64,000 bases of DNA. Origin: Oligoflexus sp. GTDB lineage: Bacteria > Bdellovibrionota_B > Oligoflexia > Oligoflexales > Oligoflexaceae. Below, piece after piece: positions 42,747-50,956 of the stretch; within the stretch, counting starts at the first letter, position 1; every line of letters starts with the position of its first letter. The stretch lies in NCBI GenBank assembly GCA_014377445.1, contig JACMPP010000122.1, positions 1 through 64,000 of the forward strand, in the 5' to 3' direction. The notes below the pieces were generated by a model. That model ran no database searches and was not told the origin of the DNA. It was given only the letters and a program-made list of their open reading frames with translations. A program made the translations under genes and the position numbers.

Positions 42747-44894
42747 TCAGAGTGGCACAATGCGCACCACCTGCCCATTTAATACAGCATTACCCGAGAA
42801 CCCGTCAATCTGAGTATCGTCGGTGATATCGTTAAGACTGACACCGGGGACTTGTGCCGCAAGGCCCAGCCTCGTGCCCGGACGATGATGCCCCCAACCG
42901 TGAGGCACACTGATAACGCCCGGCATAATGCGAGTCGACAGCGAAACCGGAAGATCAATACTCCCGACGTCGGTCGAAAGTCGAACCTGGGATCCATCGC
43001 TCAGCGCGAGCTTTTCACCATCATCCTTATGCATGATGACAAAACATTGATCCTTGGATCGGTGCAGACTGGGAAGGTTGTGCATCCACGAATTGTTGCT
43101 CTTCAGATTTCTGCGGCCGATCAAAAGAAATTCGCCGTGATCGACACGCGGCTTGTGCCATTGCGAATCGGATCGGAACATACGCCAGGCATCAAGCAGT
43201 GGATTGGGCTGCAGATTGATTTTTTTGTCCCGGGTAAAGAGTCGTCCGGGCAGACTCGGCTTGAGTGCTCCCAGGTCGATTCCGTCTGGTTGCGCTTTGA
43301 GCTTCCTGAGGGACAGGCCTTTGTAAGGTCCTATGCGCAACCCGATGTCCAGCATTCCATCCGTTCCGAACTTTCGCATGGCTTTGAGGGTCCATTTTCT
43401 TTGCTGCTTTTGCATCCAGGACATCGAATGACCGATACGGCTCCAGAGTTCGATGAGGATTTCCCAGTCTTCCATCGAATCTTTGCCGGCTTCGACGATA
43501 GCCGGGGAATAGCGAATCGTATCACGGGTGGCCAGCACGTTAAAAACGAGATCGAAGTGACTATGCTCGAGAGAGCTGCTGGGCGGGAGAATATAGTCCG
43601 CAAAACGAGTCGTTTCATTTTGATAGATGTCGATCGCCACGTAGAAATCAAGGGATTCAAGAGCCTTCTCCATCTTCTGACCATTGGGCAGCGAGAGAAC
43701 GGGATTGCCGGCGATCGAAATGAATGCCCTTACCTGGCCTTCGCCTCGGGTTAGAATTTCATCGGCGAGTGTGGCCGAAGGATATTCACCACTGAATTCC
43801 GGAAGGTTTCGCACGCGGCTGCGATGACGGTTGAAGCTCCCCTTACTCCCTGACTTGGCCATGAGGGATACGACATCAAAGGCGGGTTTGGTGAAAAGCA
43901 CGCCTCCTTGCCGGTCAAAATTTCCCGTCAGGATATTGATGAGATTGATCAACCATTGGCAGACCGTACCGAAAGCCTGAGTCGAGACGCCAAAGCGACC
44001 ATAACAAATCGCGGTCTCGCTTGCCGAAAGATCGCGGCTTATTTCTTCGATAACCGAGACGGCGACGCCGGTCACCGACGAAACCATATTGATGTCGACG
44101 TCGGCAAACAGCTCCTTCAGTCCATCAAGACCTCGGGTAAAGCTATCCACGTGCCCTATCTTCAGAGGTTTTTCCAGGAGGATTTTCACAACTGCAGAAA
44201 GCAAGAACGCATCGGTACCCGGACGAATAAAATGATGCTCCGACGCCAGAGAGGCGGTTTCCGTGTAACGCGGATCGAGGACGACGACTTTGCCGCTGCC
44301 CTCTTTGAGGCGTTTAATCTTCGTCGAAAGCCCAGCCGACGACATGAGGCTTCCGTTGGAAACAGCGGGGTTTGCACCGAGTATCAGGAGATATTGAGTA
44401 TGATCGATATCAGCGATGGGCAGGAGCAATTGATGGCCGAACATCTGTTGCGCCACAAGCATGTGCGGCAACTGATCGACCGAAGTCGCCGAATATTTGT
44501 TTCGCGTGCGAAGCGCTTTGAAAAACATCGGCAGCATCATAAGGTTACCGAAATTGTGAGCATTGGGATTGCCGATATAAGTCGCGACGCTGGAACGTCC
44601 GGATTCTTTTTGAATACTGTTGATGCGGCTGGCAATATCGTCTAAGGCCTCGTCCCAGCTCACGCGCACAAATTCGTTGTTGATACGTTTCAGAGGATGG
44701 GTAAGTCTATCCTTGTCTTCATGAAGGTCTTTCAATCCCTGCGATTTCGGGCAAAAGGCACCCTTGCTGAAGACATCGTCTTTATTGCCGCGAATTGTGT
44801 AGGAACCCTGATCATTAAACTCGAAGGTCAGGCCACACATCGCCTCACAAAGATTGCAAACACGTTTGATCGCTTTATTTTGGCTCTTATCCAT
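42747..44894 (-). CDS. Molybdopterin oxidoreductase (FdhF/NasC-like family)
   Basis: 715 residues from the ATG at 44894. The N-terminal 4Fe-4S site is C-x2-C-x3-C...C at residues 13, 16, 20 and 48. The catalytic core contains V-S-W-D-E-A-L, the G-A-N-P region and H-G-W-G-H in the C-terminal cofactor-binding domain. No twin-arginine signal is present, so it is cytoplasmic. At the place where formate dehydrogenases have Cys/SeCys (near residue 140), this protein has S-V-D-Q, with Asp140 as a possible Mo ligand. The substrate is unknown. It lies next to moaA on the same strand; modAB are divergent. Confidence 0.85.
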   Translation of the reverse strand: MDKSQNKAIKRVCNLCEAMCGLTFEFNDQGSYTIRGNKDDVFSKGAFCPKSQGLKDLHEDKDRLTHPLKRINNEFVRVSWDEALDDIASRINSIQKESGRSSVATYIGNPNAHNFGNLMMLPMFFKALRTRNKYSATSVDQLPHMLVAQQMFGHQLLLPIADIDHTQYLLILGANPAVSNGSLMSSAGLSTKIKRLKEGSGKVVVLDPRYTETASLASEHHFIRPGTDAFLLSAVVKILLEKPLKIGHVDSFTRGLDGLKELFADVDINMVSSVTGVAVSVIEEISRDLSASETAICYGRFGVSTQAFGTVCQWLINLINILTGNFDRQGGVLFTKPAFDVVSLMAKSGSKGSFNRHRSRVRNLPEFSGEYPSATLADEILTRGEGQVRAFISIAGNPVLSLPNGQKMEKALESLDFYVAIDIYQNETTRFADYILPPSSSLEHSHFDLVFNVLATRDTIRYSPAIVEAGKDSMEDWEILIELWSRIGHSMSWMQKQQRKWTLKAMRKFGTDGMLDIGLRIGPYKGLSLRKLKAQPDGIDLGALKPSLPGRLFTRDKKINLQPNPLLDAWRMFRSDSQWHKPRVDHGEFLLIGRRNLKSNNSWMHNLPSLHRSKDQCFVIMHKDDGEKLALSDGSQVRLSTDVGSIDLPVSLSTRIMPGVISVPHGWGHHRPGTRLGLAAQVPGVSLNDITDDTQIDGFSGNAVLNGQVVRIVPL

Positions 44895-44905
44895 AGCAAT
44901 TACCC

Positions 44906-44920
44906 CCCCAAGTCTTGGGG
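44906..44920. promoter_or_regulatory. Palindrome overlapping the oxidoreductase ribosome binding site
   Basis: CCCCAAGTCTTGGGG is an exact 7-1-7 inverted repeat, 12 bp upstream of the oxidoreductase ATG. It overlaps the G-rich ribosome binding site on the minus strand, so protein binding or RNA folding here could control translation or transcription. Confidence 0.6.
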
Positions 44921-44929
44921 AGCTTGCCA

Positions 44930-44974
44930 CAGTGCCTATGAGATTAAAATGAGGCAAAAAGGCTCATGGCACTG
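44930..44974. promoter_or_regulatory. Long inverted repeat between divergent oxidoreductase and modA
   Basis: CAGTGCC-t-ATGAG (44930-44942) faces CTCATGGCACTG (44963-44974): 12 base pairs with one extra base in the left arm, enclosing an AT-rich 20-base spacer. It is ahead of a TATAAA-like box (about 44992) before modA, so an operator or attenuator role is possible. It does not match the E. coli ModE consensus. Confidence 0.6.
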
Positions 44975-45028
44975 CCGCCTCTATTTCCGTATAAAAAAGT
45001 CTTAAACCAATCGTCTGAAAGGCCTCTC

Positions 45029-45847
45029 ATGATGGCAAGTAAATCTCTGCTTCAAAAACCTGCTTGGCTGTTTGGTCTAGCCAGTTTTCTCGTCGCTCCA
45101 CTTGTTCATGCTGCCGATCTAACAATCGCTGCGGCCACGAGCCTTCAGGATGCCCTTAAGGAAATGAATGCTGATCTTGAAAAAGAGGCCGGATCAAAAA
45201 TCAATGTGGCGACTGGCGCCTCCGGGACCCTGGGACAACAAATTGCCAACGGGGCCCCGATCGATATCTATTTATCGGCAGCCGAAAAGCCCGTTTTGGA
45301 ACTTGAGAAACAAAAGCTCTTGAACACTGCGACCACCAAAGCCTTTTTATCGAATGATCTGGTTCTTATCGCACCCCTCAAGAGCACGTTGAAATCGACT
45401 GCTGATCTGAAAGCGGCCAGCGTGAAACATATCGCATTGGGCGAACCGCGCTCGGTACCGGCCGGTGATTATGCCCTGCAAGCTCTGACGACGCTCAAGC
45501 TTGATAAGGAGCTCAGTCCCAAATTTCTTTATGCCAAGGATGTTCGTCAGGTTCTCGCTTACGTCGAGCGTGGCGAAGTGGAAGCAGGATTCGTATACAA
45601 GAGCGATCTGGAAAGCGAAGCGGGCAAAAAGGTTGTCTTGATCCAAGAGTTGCCTGCCGAGAGTCACAAGGCCATCCATTATACGATGACAGTGGTCGCC
45701 GCGAGCAAGAACCAAGAGCAGGCGAAGAAAGTGCTGAGCTACTTCGAGAGCCAAAAGGCAGCCTTGATCTGGACCAAATTCGGCTTCAAATCTTTGGGCG
45801 TCAAATCCGCTTCCAACGACAAGGAAAGCCTCCGTGCTCCCAAGTGA
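45029..45847 (+). CDS. modA: Molybdate ABC transporter substrate-binding protein ModA
   Basis: 272 residues. A signal peptide ends in V-H-A-A. Core: A-A-A-T-S-L-Q-D-A-L-K-E near residue 33, G-A-S-G-T-L-G-Q-Q-I-A-N-G-A-P, and D-I-Y-L-S-A-A-E-K, the molybdate pocket segments of ModA. V-P-A-G-D-Y-A-L-Q-A-L is the second half-site. It binds molybdate or tungstate in the periplasm. The ATG at 45029 follows GAAAGG. The end overlaps the modB GTG by 14 bp. The gene is divergent from the oxidoreductase. Confidence 0.93.
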   Translation: MMASKSLLQKPAWLFGLASFLVAPLVHAADLTIAAATSLQDALKEMNADLEKEAGSKINVATGASGTLGQQIANGAPIDIYLSAAEKPVLELEKQKLLNTATTKAFLSNDLVLIAPLKSTLKSTADLKAASVKHIALGEPRSVPAGDYALQALTTLKLDKELSPKFLYAKDVRQVLAYVERGEVEAGFVYKSDLESEAGKKVVLIQELPAESHKAIHYTMTVVAASKNQEQAKKVLSYFESQKAALIWTKFGFKSLGVKSASNDKESLRAPK

Positions 45848-46493
45848 TCTCTCACCACTGTGGCTTTCGCTACACATTGCAGCTATGGCTACGGTGGGAA
45901 CCACGATCCTCGGAACGTTTTGCGCCCGCGCCATGCTCGGCGTGAAGTTGAAGCATCGCCTCATTTTTGAGACTCTTCTCCTCTGTCCTATGGTTTTGCC
46001 GCCGACCGTCGTCGGCTATGTCCTGATGCTCTTCCTGGGCCGCAGTGGACCTTTGGCCTTCTTTCATCCCTCAGGATTTCTCTTCAGTAAGGTCGCAGCG
46101 GTCGTTGCCGCGATCATCGTCTCGCTGCCGCTGATGTATCTCAGCGCGCGCGCCGCATTTCGTCAGGTGGACCGACACCTGGTGGATGCTGCCGAGAGCT
46201 TCGGAGCGGGTCGTTGGCGAAGCTTTCTAAGTATCATGGTGCCGATGGCGATACCGGGCCTGAGTGCGGGTATGCTCTTGAGTTTTGGCCGCTCACTTGG
46301 TGAATTCGGCGCGACGCTCATGGTCGCCGGCAATATTCCAAACGTGACCCAGACCCTTCCGATCGCCCTTTATTTTGATGTCGAAGCGGGCAACTACTCG
46401 CAAGCCTGGGTATGGACCGCCATCGCCTTCGCGATCTCCGGAATCATCATCGCCGTCACCAACTATCTGAGCGAAAGAAAATCATTTCATTGA
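45834..46493 (+). CDS. modB: Molybdate ABC transporter permease ModB
   Basis: 219 residues with about five membrane segments. The ABC EAA-type loop, A-E-S-F-G-A-G-R-W-R-S-F near residue 120, is followed by the conserved G-R-S-L-G-E-F-G-A-T. It forms the channel of the molybdate importer. The start is GTG at 45834, inside modA, with AAGGAAAGC as RBS. There is no modC (ATPase) gene after it: 95 bp separate it from the stop of an M13 peptidase on the minus strand, so the ATPase must be elsewhere. Confidence 0.93.
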   Translation: MLPSDLSPLWLSLHIAAMATVGTTILGTFCARAMLGVKLKHRLIFETLLLCPMVLPPTVVGYVLMLFLGRSGPLAFFHPSGFLFSKVAAVVAAIIVSLPLMYLSARAAFRQVDRHLVDAAESFGAGRWRSFLSIMVPMAIPGLSAGMLLSFGRSLGEFGATLMVAGNIPNVTQTLPIALYFDVEAGNYSQAWVWTAIAFAISGIIIAVTNYLSERKSFH

Positions 46494-46535
46494 CCCGGGC
46501 TTCTACCCTCTCCACACGATTGCGATAAACCGGGC

Positions 46536-46572
46536 GAAAAAAAAGGACAGGCCTCATCCGAAGCCTGTCCTT
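46536..46572 (-). terminator. Rho-independent terminator
   Basis: A 10-bp stem AAGGACAGGC / GCCTGTCCTT with an eight-T run on the minus strand. It terminates the M13 peptidase gene; from the other side it may help end modB. Confidence 0.85.
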
Positions 46573-46588
46573 CAATCAGCTAGGAATA

Positions 46589-48592
46589 TTACCAGATACG
46601 AACGATGTCCTTGGGATCGAGAACCATCTTGTCACCTTTTTTACAGGAGAAAGCTTCAGCAAATGCTGTTTGATTCTTGACTTGCTCGTTGACGCGGGCA
46701 AGACCGAGCGAGTGAGGATCGGTCTTCAACTTCTGCTCCTGATATTTAGGACGTTCAACTGAGCACCAGACGCGCGCATATTGAGTGAAAAATTCTTTCT
46801 TCTGTTGAACGGTGCCCTGGCCGTTTGGAAAAGCCGCGCGATAAGCGAAGGTCACGCCGGTGAGGTCACCGATGTTTTCGCCGAGAGTAAGCTTCCCGTT
46901 GTGGCCCGCTTTATCAAATTGAGAAATAAATTTCTTGCCGCGGTCCTGGAAGTTCTTCAAGTCCTTGTCTGTCATCCATTGACGAAGTTTGCCGTCAGCA
47001 TCCATCTGAGCGCCCTGGTCATCAATTCCATGGCCCAGTTCATGGCCGATAACCGCACCGACCGCACCGAGATTGACTTCAAGCGGGAGGTTTGGATCGT
47101 AGAAAGGGTACTGCAGGATACCGACTGGCATCACAAATTGATTATCTTCCGGAGAATAGTAGGCGTTGATGGTCAAAGGTCCCATATACCAACGGTTACG
47201 GTTTCTCTTGGTTTTCAGTTCCTCGAACATGCGACTTTGGAAAGCCAGTCCGAGCTTCTCAGAGTTTTCGATCGGACGATCGACAGAGTAAGCAACCTTC
47301 GGATTGAAATACCAGTCTTCTTCAGTCTGTGGTTTGACGAGCTGAAGTTTGGCCTTCGTCATTTTCTCGATTGCACCTTTGCGGCCCTCTTCGGACAACC
47401 ATTCGTTGGACTTCACACCATCGATGATCGAAGCGCGAACCTTTTCCGCCAAAGCGATGAATTTTTCCTGAGGAAAATCAGGGAACACCAAAGGCAGGAC
47501 TTCGGCATCGATCTCTTTTTCATAACGACCCATGACCATCATCGTACAGCGCTCATCGCGGCTTGGACGCTTATCGGGTCCACCCAGATGCTTCTTCTCA
47601 AAGTCGAAGGAAGCCTGGAAGAATTCTGGGTAAGCATCATCCATAAGACTGTTGAGACTTTCAAAAAGGTAAACCGCTTTGAGGTCGTCAAGCTTCGCTG
47701 TGGCTAAGGTTTTGTTCATCCAAGCATAGCTTTTCGGGATGGTATGCCTAATGAGGGTGTTGTCTGGAACCTTCGCCACATAGCTGTTCAAGCGGAGGTT
47801 TGGATAGGTTTTGAGAAGTTTTTCCTTCGTGATGCTGCTACGTTTGGTGTAGAGATCACGCATTTCGGCCGGTAGTGGATCCACTTTGGCGAAGTCGCCT
47901 TCGAGCTTCATGACCGCCGCCGCTTTTTGTTTGGCGTTTTTTACAACGATCGTTTCAAAGAAAAGTTGAAGGATCTTGTCAAAATCTTTAGTTACGGCTT
48001 TGTTTGAATAGTAAGAGCGCTCAGGGAGACTCTTCATGTTCGCGAATATCGAGAAGTCATTTTGCTCTGGAGTATCTAGGTTCGCCATGCTGTCGACGTT
48101 GACGAAGGTCATACGACCTTTTTCATCCTGACGCACCAGAAATTCTTGAAAAGCCTGGTTTGTCTTGATGCCATCGAGTTCCGCCACGAGTGACTTCACG
48201 CGTTCCAGCTCTTCGGCTTTGTGCGCGTCTGGATTCATACAGGCGTTGAATACAGTCCCAAGCGTGTCGGCGCGTTCAGACAGTTTTTCATTCGCGGTTT
48301 TTTTTGCGCCTATTTCTTTCAGATAAGCTTTTTTCTTTTCGAGCAGGCGCTCGTGCGAGTCAGAAAATGAAAAGGTATGCGAACTGCGGTCGTCGCGTAG
48401 CTTGAAACTGGAATTTACATTCGAACAGGCATATTCGTAAAAGTTGTCGCAGGGATTGATCTTCTCGTTGATGGGAAACTCTCTACGATCCGGAATGCTG
48501 CTGGAGGGCGCGCCATTAGTGGCAGGCTCAGCAGCGAAAAGTGCTGCGCTGAACAGGACTCCACTCAGCATAATTGAATTCGAAAAACGCAT
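46589..48592 (-). CDS. M13 (neprilysin/PepO-like) metallopeptidase, exported
   Basis: 667 residues. A signal peptide (cleavage near residues 20-21) precedes the M13 fold. The zinc motif H-E-L-G-H is at residues 517-521, the third ligand is in G-E-N-I-G-D near residue 572, and N-A-Y-Y-S-P (residues 476-481) binds the substrate backbone. Here the second G-H replaces the usual T-H before F-D-D-Q-G. The C-terminus is V-R-I-W, corresponding to the family's C-x-V-W, with the Cys replaced. These enzymes cleave oligopeptides outside the cytoplasm. It is transcribed alone, with its own terminator. Confidence 0.92.
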   Translation of the reverse strand: MRFSNSIMLSGVLFSAALFAAEPATNGAPSSSIPDRREFPINEKINPCDNFYEYACSNVNSSFKLRDDRSSHTFSFSDSHERLLEKKKAYLKEIGAKKTANEKLSERADTLGTVFNACMNPDAHKAEELERVKSLVAELDGIKTNQAFQEFLVRQDEKGRMTFVNVDSMANLDTPEQNDFSIFANMKSLPERSYYSNKAVTKDFDKILQLFFETIVVKNAKQKAAAVMKLEGDFAKVDPLPAEMRDLYTKRSSITKEKLLKTYPNLRLNSYVAKVPDNTLIRHTIPKSYAWMNKTLATAKLDDLKAVYLFESLNSLMDDAYPEFFQASFDFEKKHLGGPDKRPSRDERCTMMVMGRYEKEIDAEVLPLVFPDFPQEKFIALAEKVRASIIDGVKSNEWLSEEGRKGAIEKMTKAKLQLVKPQTEEDWYFNPKVAYSVDRPIENSEKLGLAFQSRMFEELKTKRNRNRWYMGPLTINAYYSPEDNQFVMPVGILQYPFYDPNLPLEVNLGAVGAVIGHELGHGIDDQGAQMDADGKLRQWMTDKDLKNFQDRGKKFISQFDKAGHNGKLTLGENIGDLTGVTFAYRAAFPNGQGTVQQKKEFFTQYARVWCSVERPKYQEQKLKTDPHSLGLARVNEQVKNQTAFAEAFSCKKGDKMVLDPKDIVRIW

Positions 48593-49000
48593 GTAGAAAC
48601 TCCTCTAAAAAGTCCCCCCATTTTATCTATTTCCTCTCCCAGGTCGACTCAATTCCGCAGACTGGCAATTGCGCCGCAGCTAAACTAAGCCTGAATAGAG
48701 ACATAAGGCATGCATGATCGGGATGGGGTCATCAGGCCTTTTTCTCGCCTTTCTTCTATCAGATTTATTCTTGTTCATGGACAGATCTGGTAGAAGAAAG
48801 AAAGAAAAGAAAGACCGACATCCAAAGACATTGAATTCTCAATCAGTTCGCGCCGAAATCCCAAGCGTCCCGATATTTCAACGTTCTGCTCCAAAGTGGA
48901 AATGTTCCTCAAGGTGAACGAACTCCCCTATCAAGGTCTCCGCGCCAGCCGTCGGCAATCGCGGCGGCGGCCGCGGCTAAAGACTGATTGATCGCGTTTG
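48593..49000. other. Intergenic region without a supported gene
   Basis: A frame at 48714-48917 encodes one hydrophobic segment then basic residues, with only a weak AAGG upstream. I do not call it. GC-rich palindromic sequence (GCGGCGGCGGCCGCGG) lies near 48961-48976. Confidence 0.45.
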
Positions 49001-49288
49001 TTATTTTGGTTTGTTCTTCTTCGCATTTTTCTTCGCGACCAGAACTCCGATCAGCGCATCGACATCATTCTCCAGAATGTCGATGACCAGCTGGGCTTCA
49101 AGACTGCTGAAGAGGAAGGGTATTCTCTCCTTGGGATAGGTCTTGAGTGCCTGGCGAATGCTGGCCGCTGTGCGGGGTCCGCCGATCGCCAGGATCAAAG
49201 CTTCTTTTTCGGCATCCGTAGTCACGATTCGAGGCGTGAGAGGATCGCCCTTTAAGGCCCTGAGACTCATTTCTATATCATCGCTCAT
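49001..49288 (-). CDS. Small protein downstream of dus
   Basis: 95 residues, no recognised family. Helical (M-S-L-R-A-L-K, then T-A-A-S-I-R-Q-A-L, L-F-S-S-L-E-A-Q-L-V-I-D-I-L) with a Lys-rich C-terminal tail ending in K-N-K-P-K. It has an appearance of a small scaffold or RNA-associated protein. It starts 11 bp after the stop of the dihydrouridine synthase gene, so the two are cotranscribed. Confidence 0.6.
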   Translation of the reverse strand: MSDDIEMSLRALKGDPLTPRIVTTDAEKEALILAIGGPRTAASIRQALKTYPKERIPFLFSSLEAQLVIDILENDVDALIGVLVAKKNAKKNKPK

Positions 49289-49299
49289 CCCAGCCTCCT

Positions 49300-50481
49300 C
49301 TAACCTCTGGCTCCAGCGAAGAGTTTATCCCATTCTTCCCTATGGGTCACACGAATCCTTTCTTCGGGATGATCGTTGGCTGCAATCAACAGTTGGTTAA
49401 AGAAATCACTGATCGACTTCGCCCGGGTGAGCGAAGGGAGATTGAAGGCTTCGGGAAGGCCCGAACGCAGATAGGCCCACAGTATTTTCAATCGTCCAAA
49501 TGCAACAGTTGAAATGGCTTCCGAAGGCATCTTAAAGCCCCGATTCAACAGAAAGGGTAGGCCGTACACCAGGCTGGTAAGTTCAACCGTAAGCTTTTCC
49601 CATGCCGCAAAATTATTGCGGCAGGGACTTCCAATCCGGCCGCTATCGACACGCGCGATGAGCTTCAGAGGATGAGACTGCCAAAGTTCTTGAAGGAGCG
49701 CATAGCAAAAGAGGGCATTCACCAAGGTAAGAAGGTCGAGCTCTGTCGGGACTCCTGACCGAAGCTCTTCAAAAACCCAGGGATTTCTCATGACCCCGCG
49801 ACCGATCATGGCGCCTGAGAGATGAGGCGCAGTCTCTGCGAGTTGCTTTAAGCTCTCGATCCCAAGGACGTCGCCCGATGCCACGACCGGTATGTTCGCC
49901 GCCTTCGCTGCGATTTCGATCGATTCCCAACGGGCTTTGCCGCGATACCCATCATCCCGGGTACGCCCATGAACTGTCAACCGCGCCAGCGGCAAGGGGA
50001 CGACGGCAGCCAGGAGATCCTCAAATTCGGAAGGATCTTCAATACCAAGTCGCATTTTTACCGCGAGTCGTCCCGGACCCAATTCCCGGGAAAGATTCTC
50101 TATAACCCGACCGAAGGTTTCCGCATCGTGAAGCATTCCACTGCCGGCGAGCTTTCCAAGTGAATTCGGTGAAGGGCAACCGCAGTTGATTTCCAGAATG
50201 GGGGCGAGAAGCGGCGGCATGAATTCGGCCGCACGAAGAAACTGGAGGGGATCGCCCGCGATAAACTGGGGCGTGAGTCCATAGGGTAATACGCCCCGAA
50301 GTTCGTAGAGTTCCGGCGCAAAGGTCATCGGGATTTCACGATCGGGATAAACCTTGGTCACACGTAGAAAAGGTGTCGTCATCGACTCGGGCTCGGAACA
50401 GACCTGAAGCCAAAGACGCATGGGAAAGGTGGTCATACCTTCCATGGGGGCTACACTGATGCTTGAGAGAGGCGCTGACAT
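49300..50481 (-). CDS. tRNA-dihydrouridine synthase
   Basis: 393 residues. The flavin barrel shows V-A-P-M-E-G-M-T near residue 11, E-I-N-C-G-C-P-S-P with the catalytic Cys, V-K-M-R-L-G-I with the conserved Lys/Arg, and L-T-V-H-G-R-T-R followed by V-V-A-S-G-D-V. Dus enzymes reduce uridines in tRNA D and variable loops with FMN and NADPH. The C-terminus is longer than in the core family by about 60 residues. The subclass (DusA/B/C) is not decided; the E-I-N-C-G-C-P-S-P form is closest to DusC-type. Confidence 0.93.
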   Translation of the reverse strand: MSAPLSSISVAPMEGMTTFPMRLWLQVCSEPESMTTPFLRVTKVYPDREIPMTFAPELYELRGVLPYGLTPQFIAGDPLQFLRAAEFMPPLLAPILEINCGCPSPNSLGKLAGSGMLHDAETFGRVIENLSRELGPGRLAVKMRLGIEDPSEFEDLLAAVVPLPLARLTVHGRTRDDGYRGKARWESIEIAAKAANIPVVASGDVLGIESLKQLAETAPHLSGAMIGRGVMRNPWVFEELRSGVPTELDLLTLVNALFCYALLQELWQSHPLKLIARVDSGRIGSPCRNNFAAWEKLTVELTSLVYGLPFLLNRGFKMPSEAISTVAFGRLKILWAYLRSGLPEAFNLPSLTRAKSISDFFNQLLIAANDHPEERIRVTHREEWDKLFAGARG

Positions 50482-50956
50482 GGGACACCTTTTCCATCGG
50501 GTTGAAGCGGGATGATTATGCTTATTTTCATGCTTCAGTGCCAGTTTTTCCCGGAAATTGAGACAAAAAAAGGGGAGTTCAGATGAACTCGCCAGCTAAG
50601 TCTCGATTAATTCTGAGGTCAAACCTCAGTCAAAGGACTGGTGATAGAAGCGTTGCCAACAGAATTGATATCCTTTTGACCCATCAATTGAGCGACAGTC
50701 ACCAGGAGATGATTGAAGTCTACCGGTCCTGACTTTATACTTAAAGGCGCTTTGAGGCGCTCGTTTCAGTCCGGGACAAGGACAAAAGGCTTCAGCACCC
50801 TGGGTCACACTGACATTTGCATTTTGTGCGTGGGCCGGACTGGAAGCTGTAGTAATCCTAATGCTCGGAATATTGTGCTATGCTAAAAGAGATTAAGCCT
50901 GGGCCTGGCAAGGTTTAGGAGCTGAAACTCAGTACCTTTCGGAAAAGGAGCGACTG
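50482..50956. other. Promoter region of the REC-LpxC gene
   Basis: A divergent intergenic region of 475 bp without a supported gene. The 60-codon minus-strand frame near 50626-50808 lacks a good start. The last bases contain AAAAGGAGCG, a strong RBS for the next gene. Confidence 0.5.

Noticed and set aside
44895-45028. A ModE-type site or sigma-54 promoter before modA
   Set aside because: The inverted repeat does not match the E. coli ModE site, and a TGGCAC without a properly spaced TTGC is not a sigma-54 promoter.
48714-48917. A small frame encoding one hydrophobic segment followed by Lys/Arg
   Set aside because: A weak ribosome binding site and biased low-complexity composition; could equally be chance.
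50626-50808. A 60-codon minus-strand frame with several cysteines and a possible S-S-P-A-H-A-Q export-like end upstream
   Set aside because: There is no hydrophobic core before the cleavage-like site, a stop lies close upstream and no ribosome binding site is visible.
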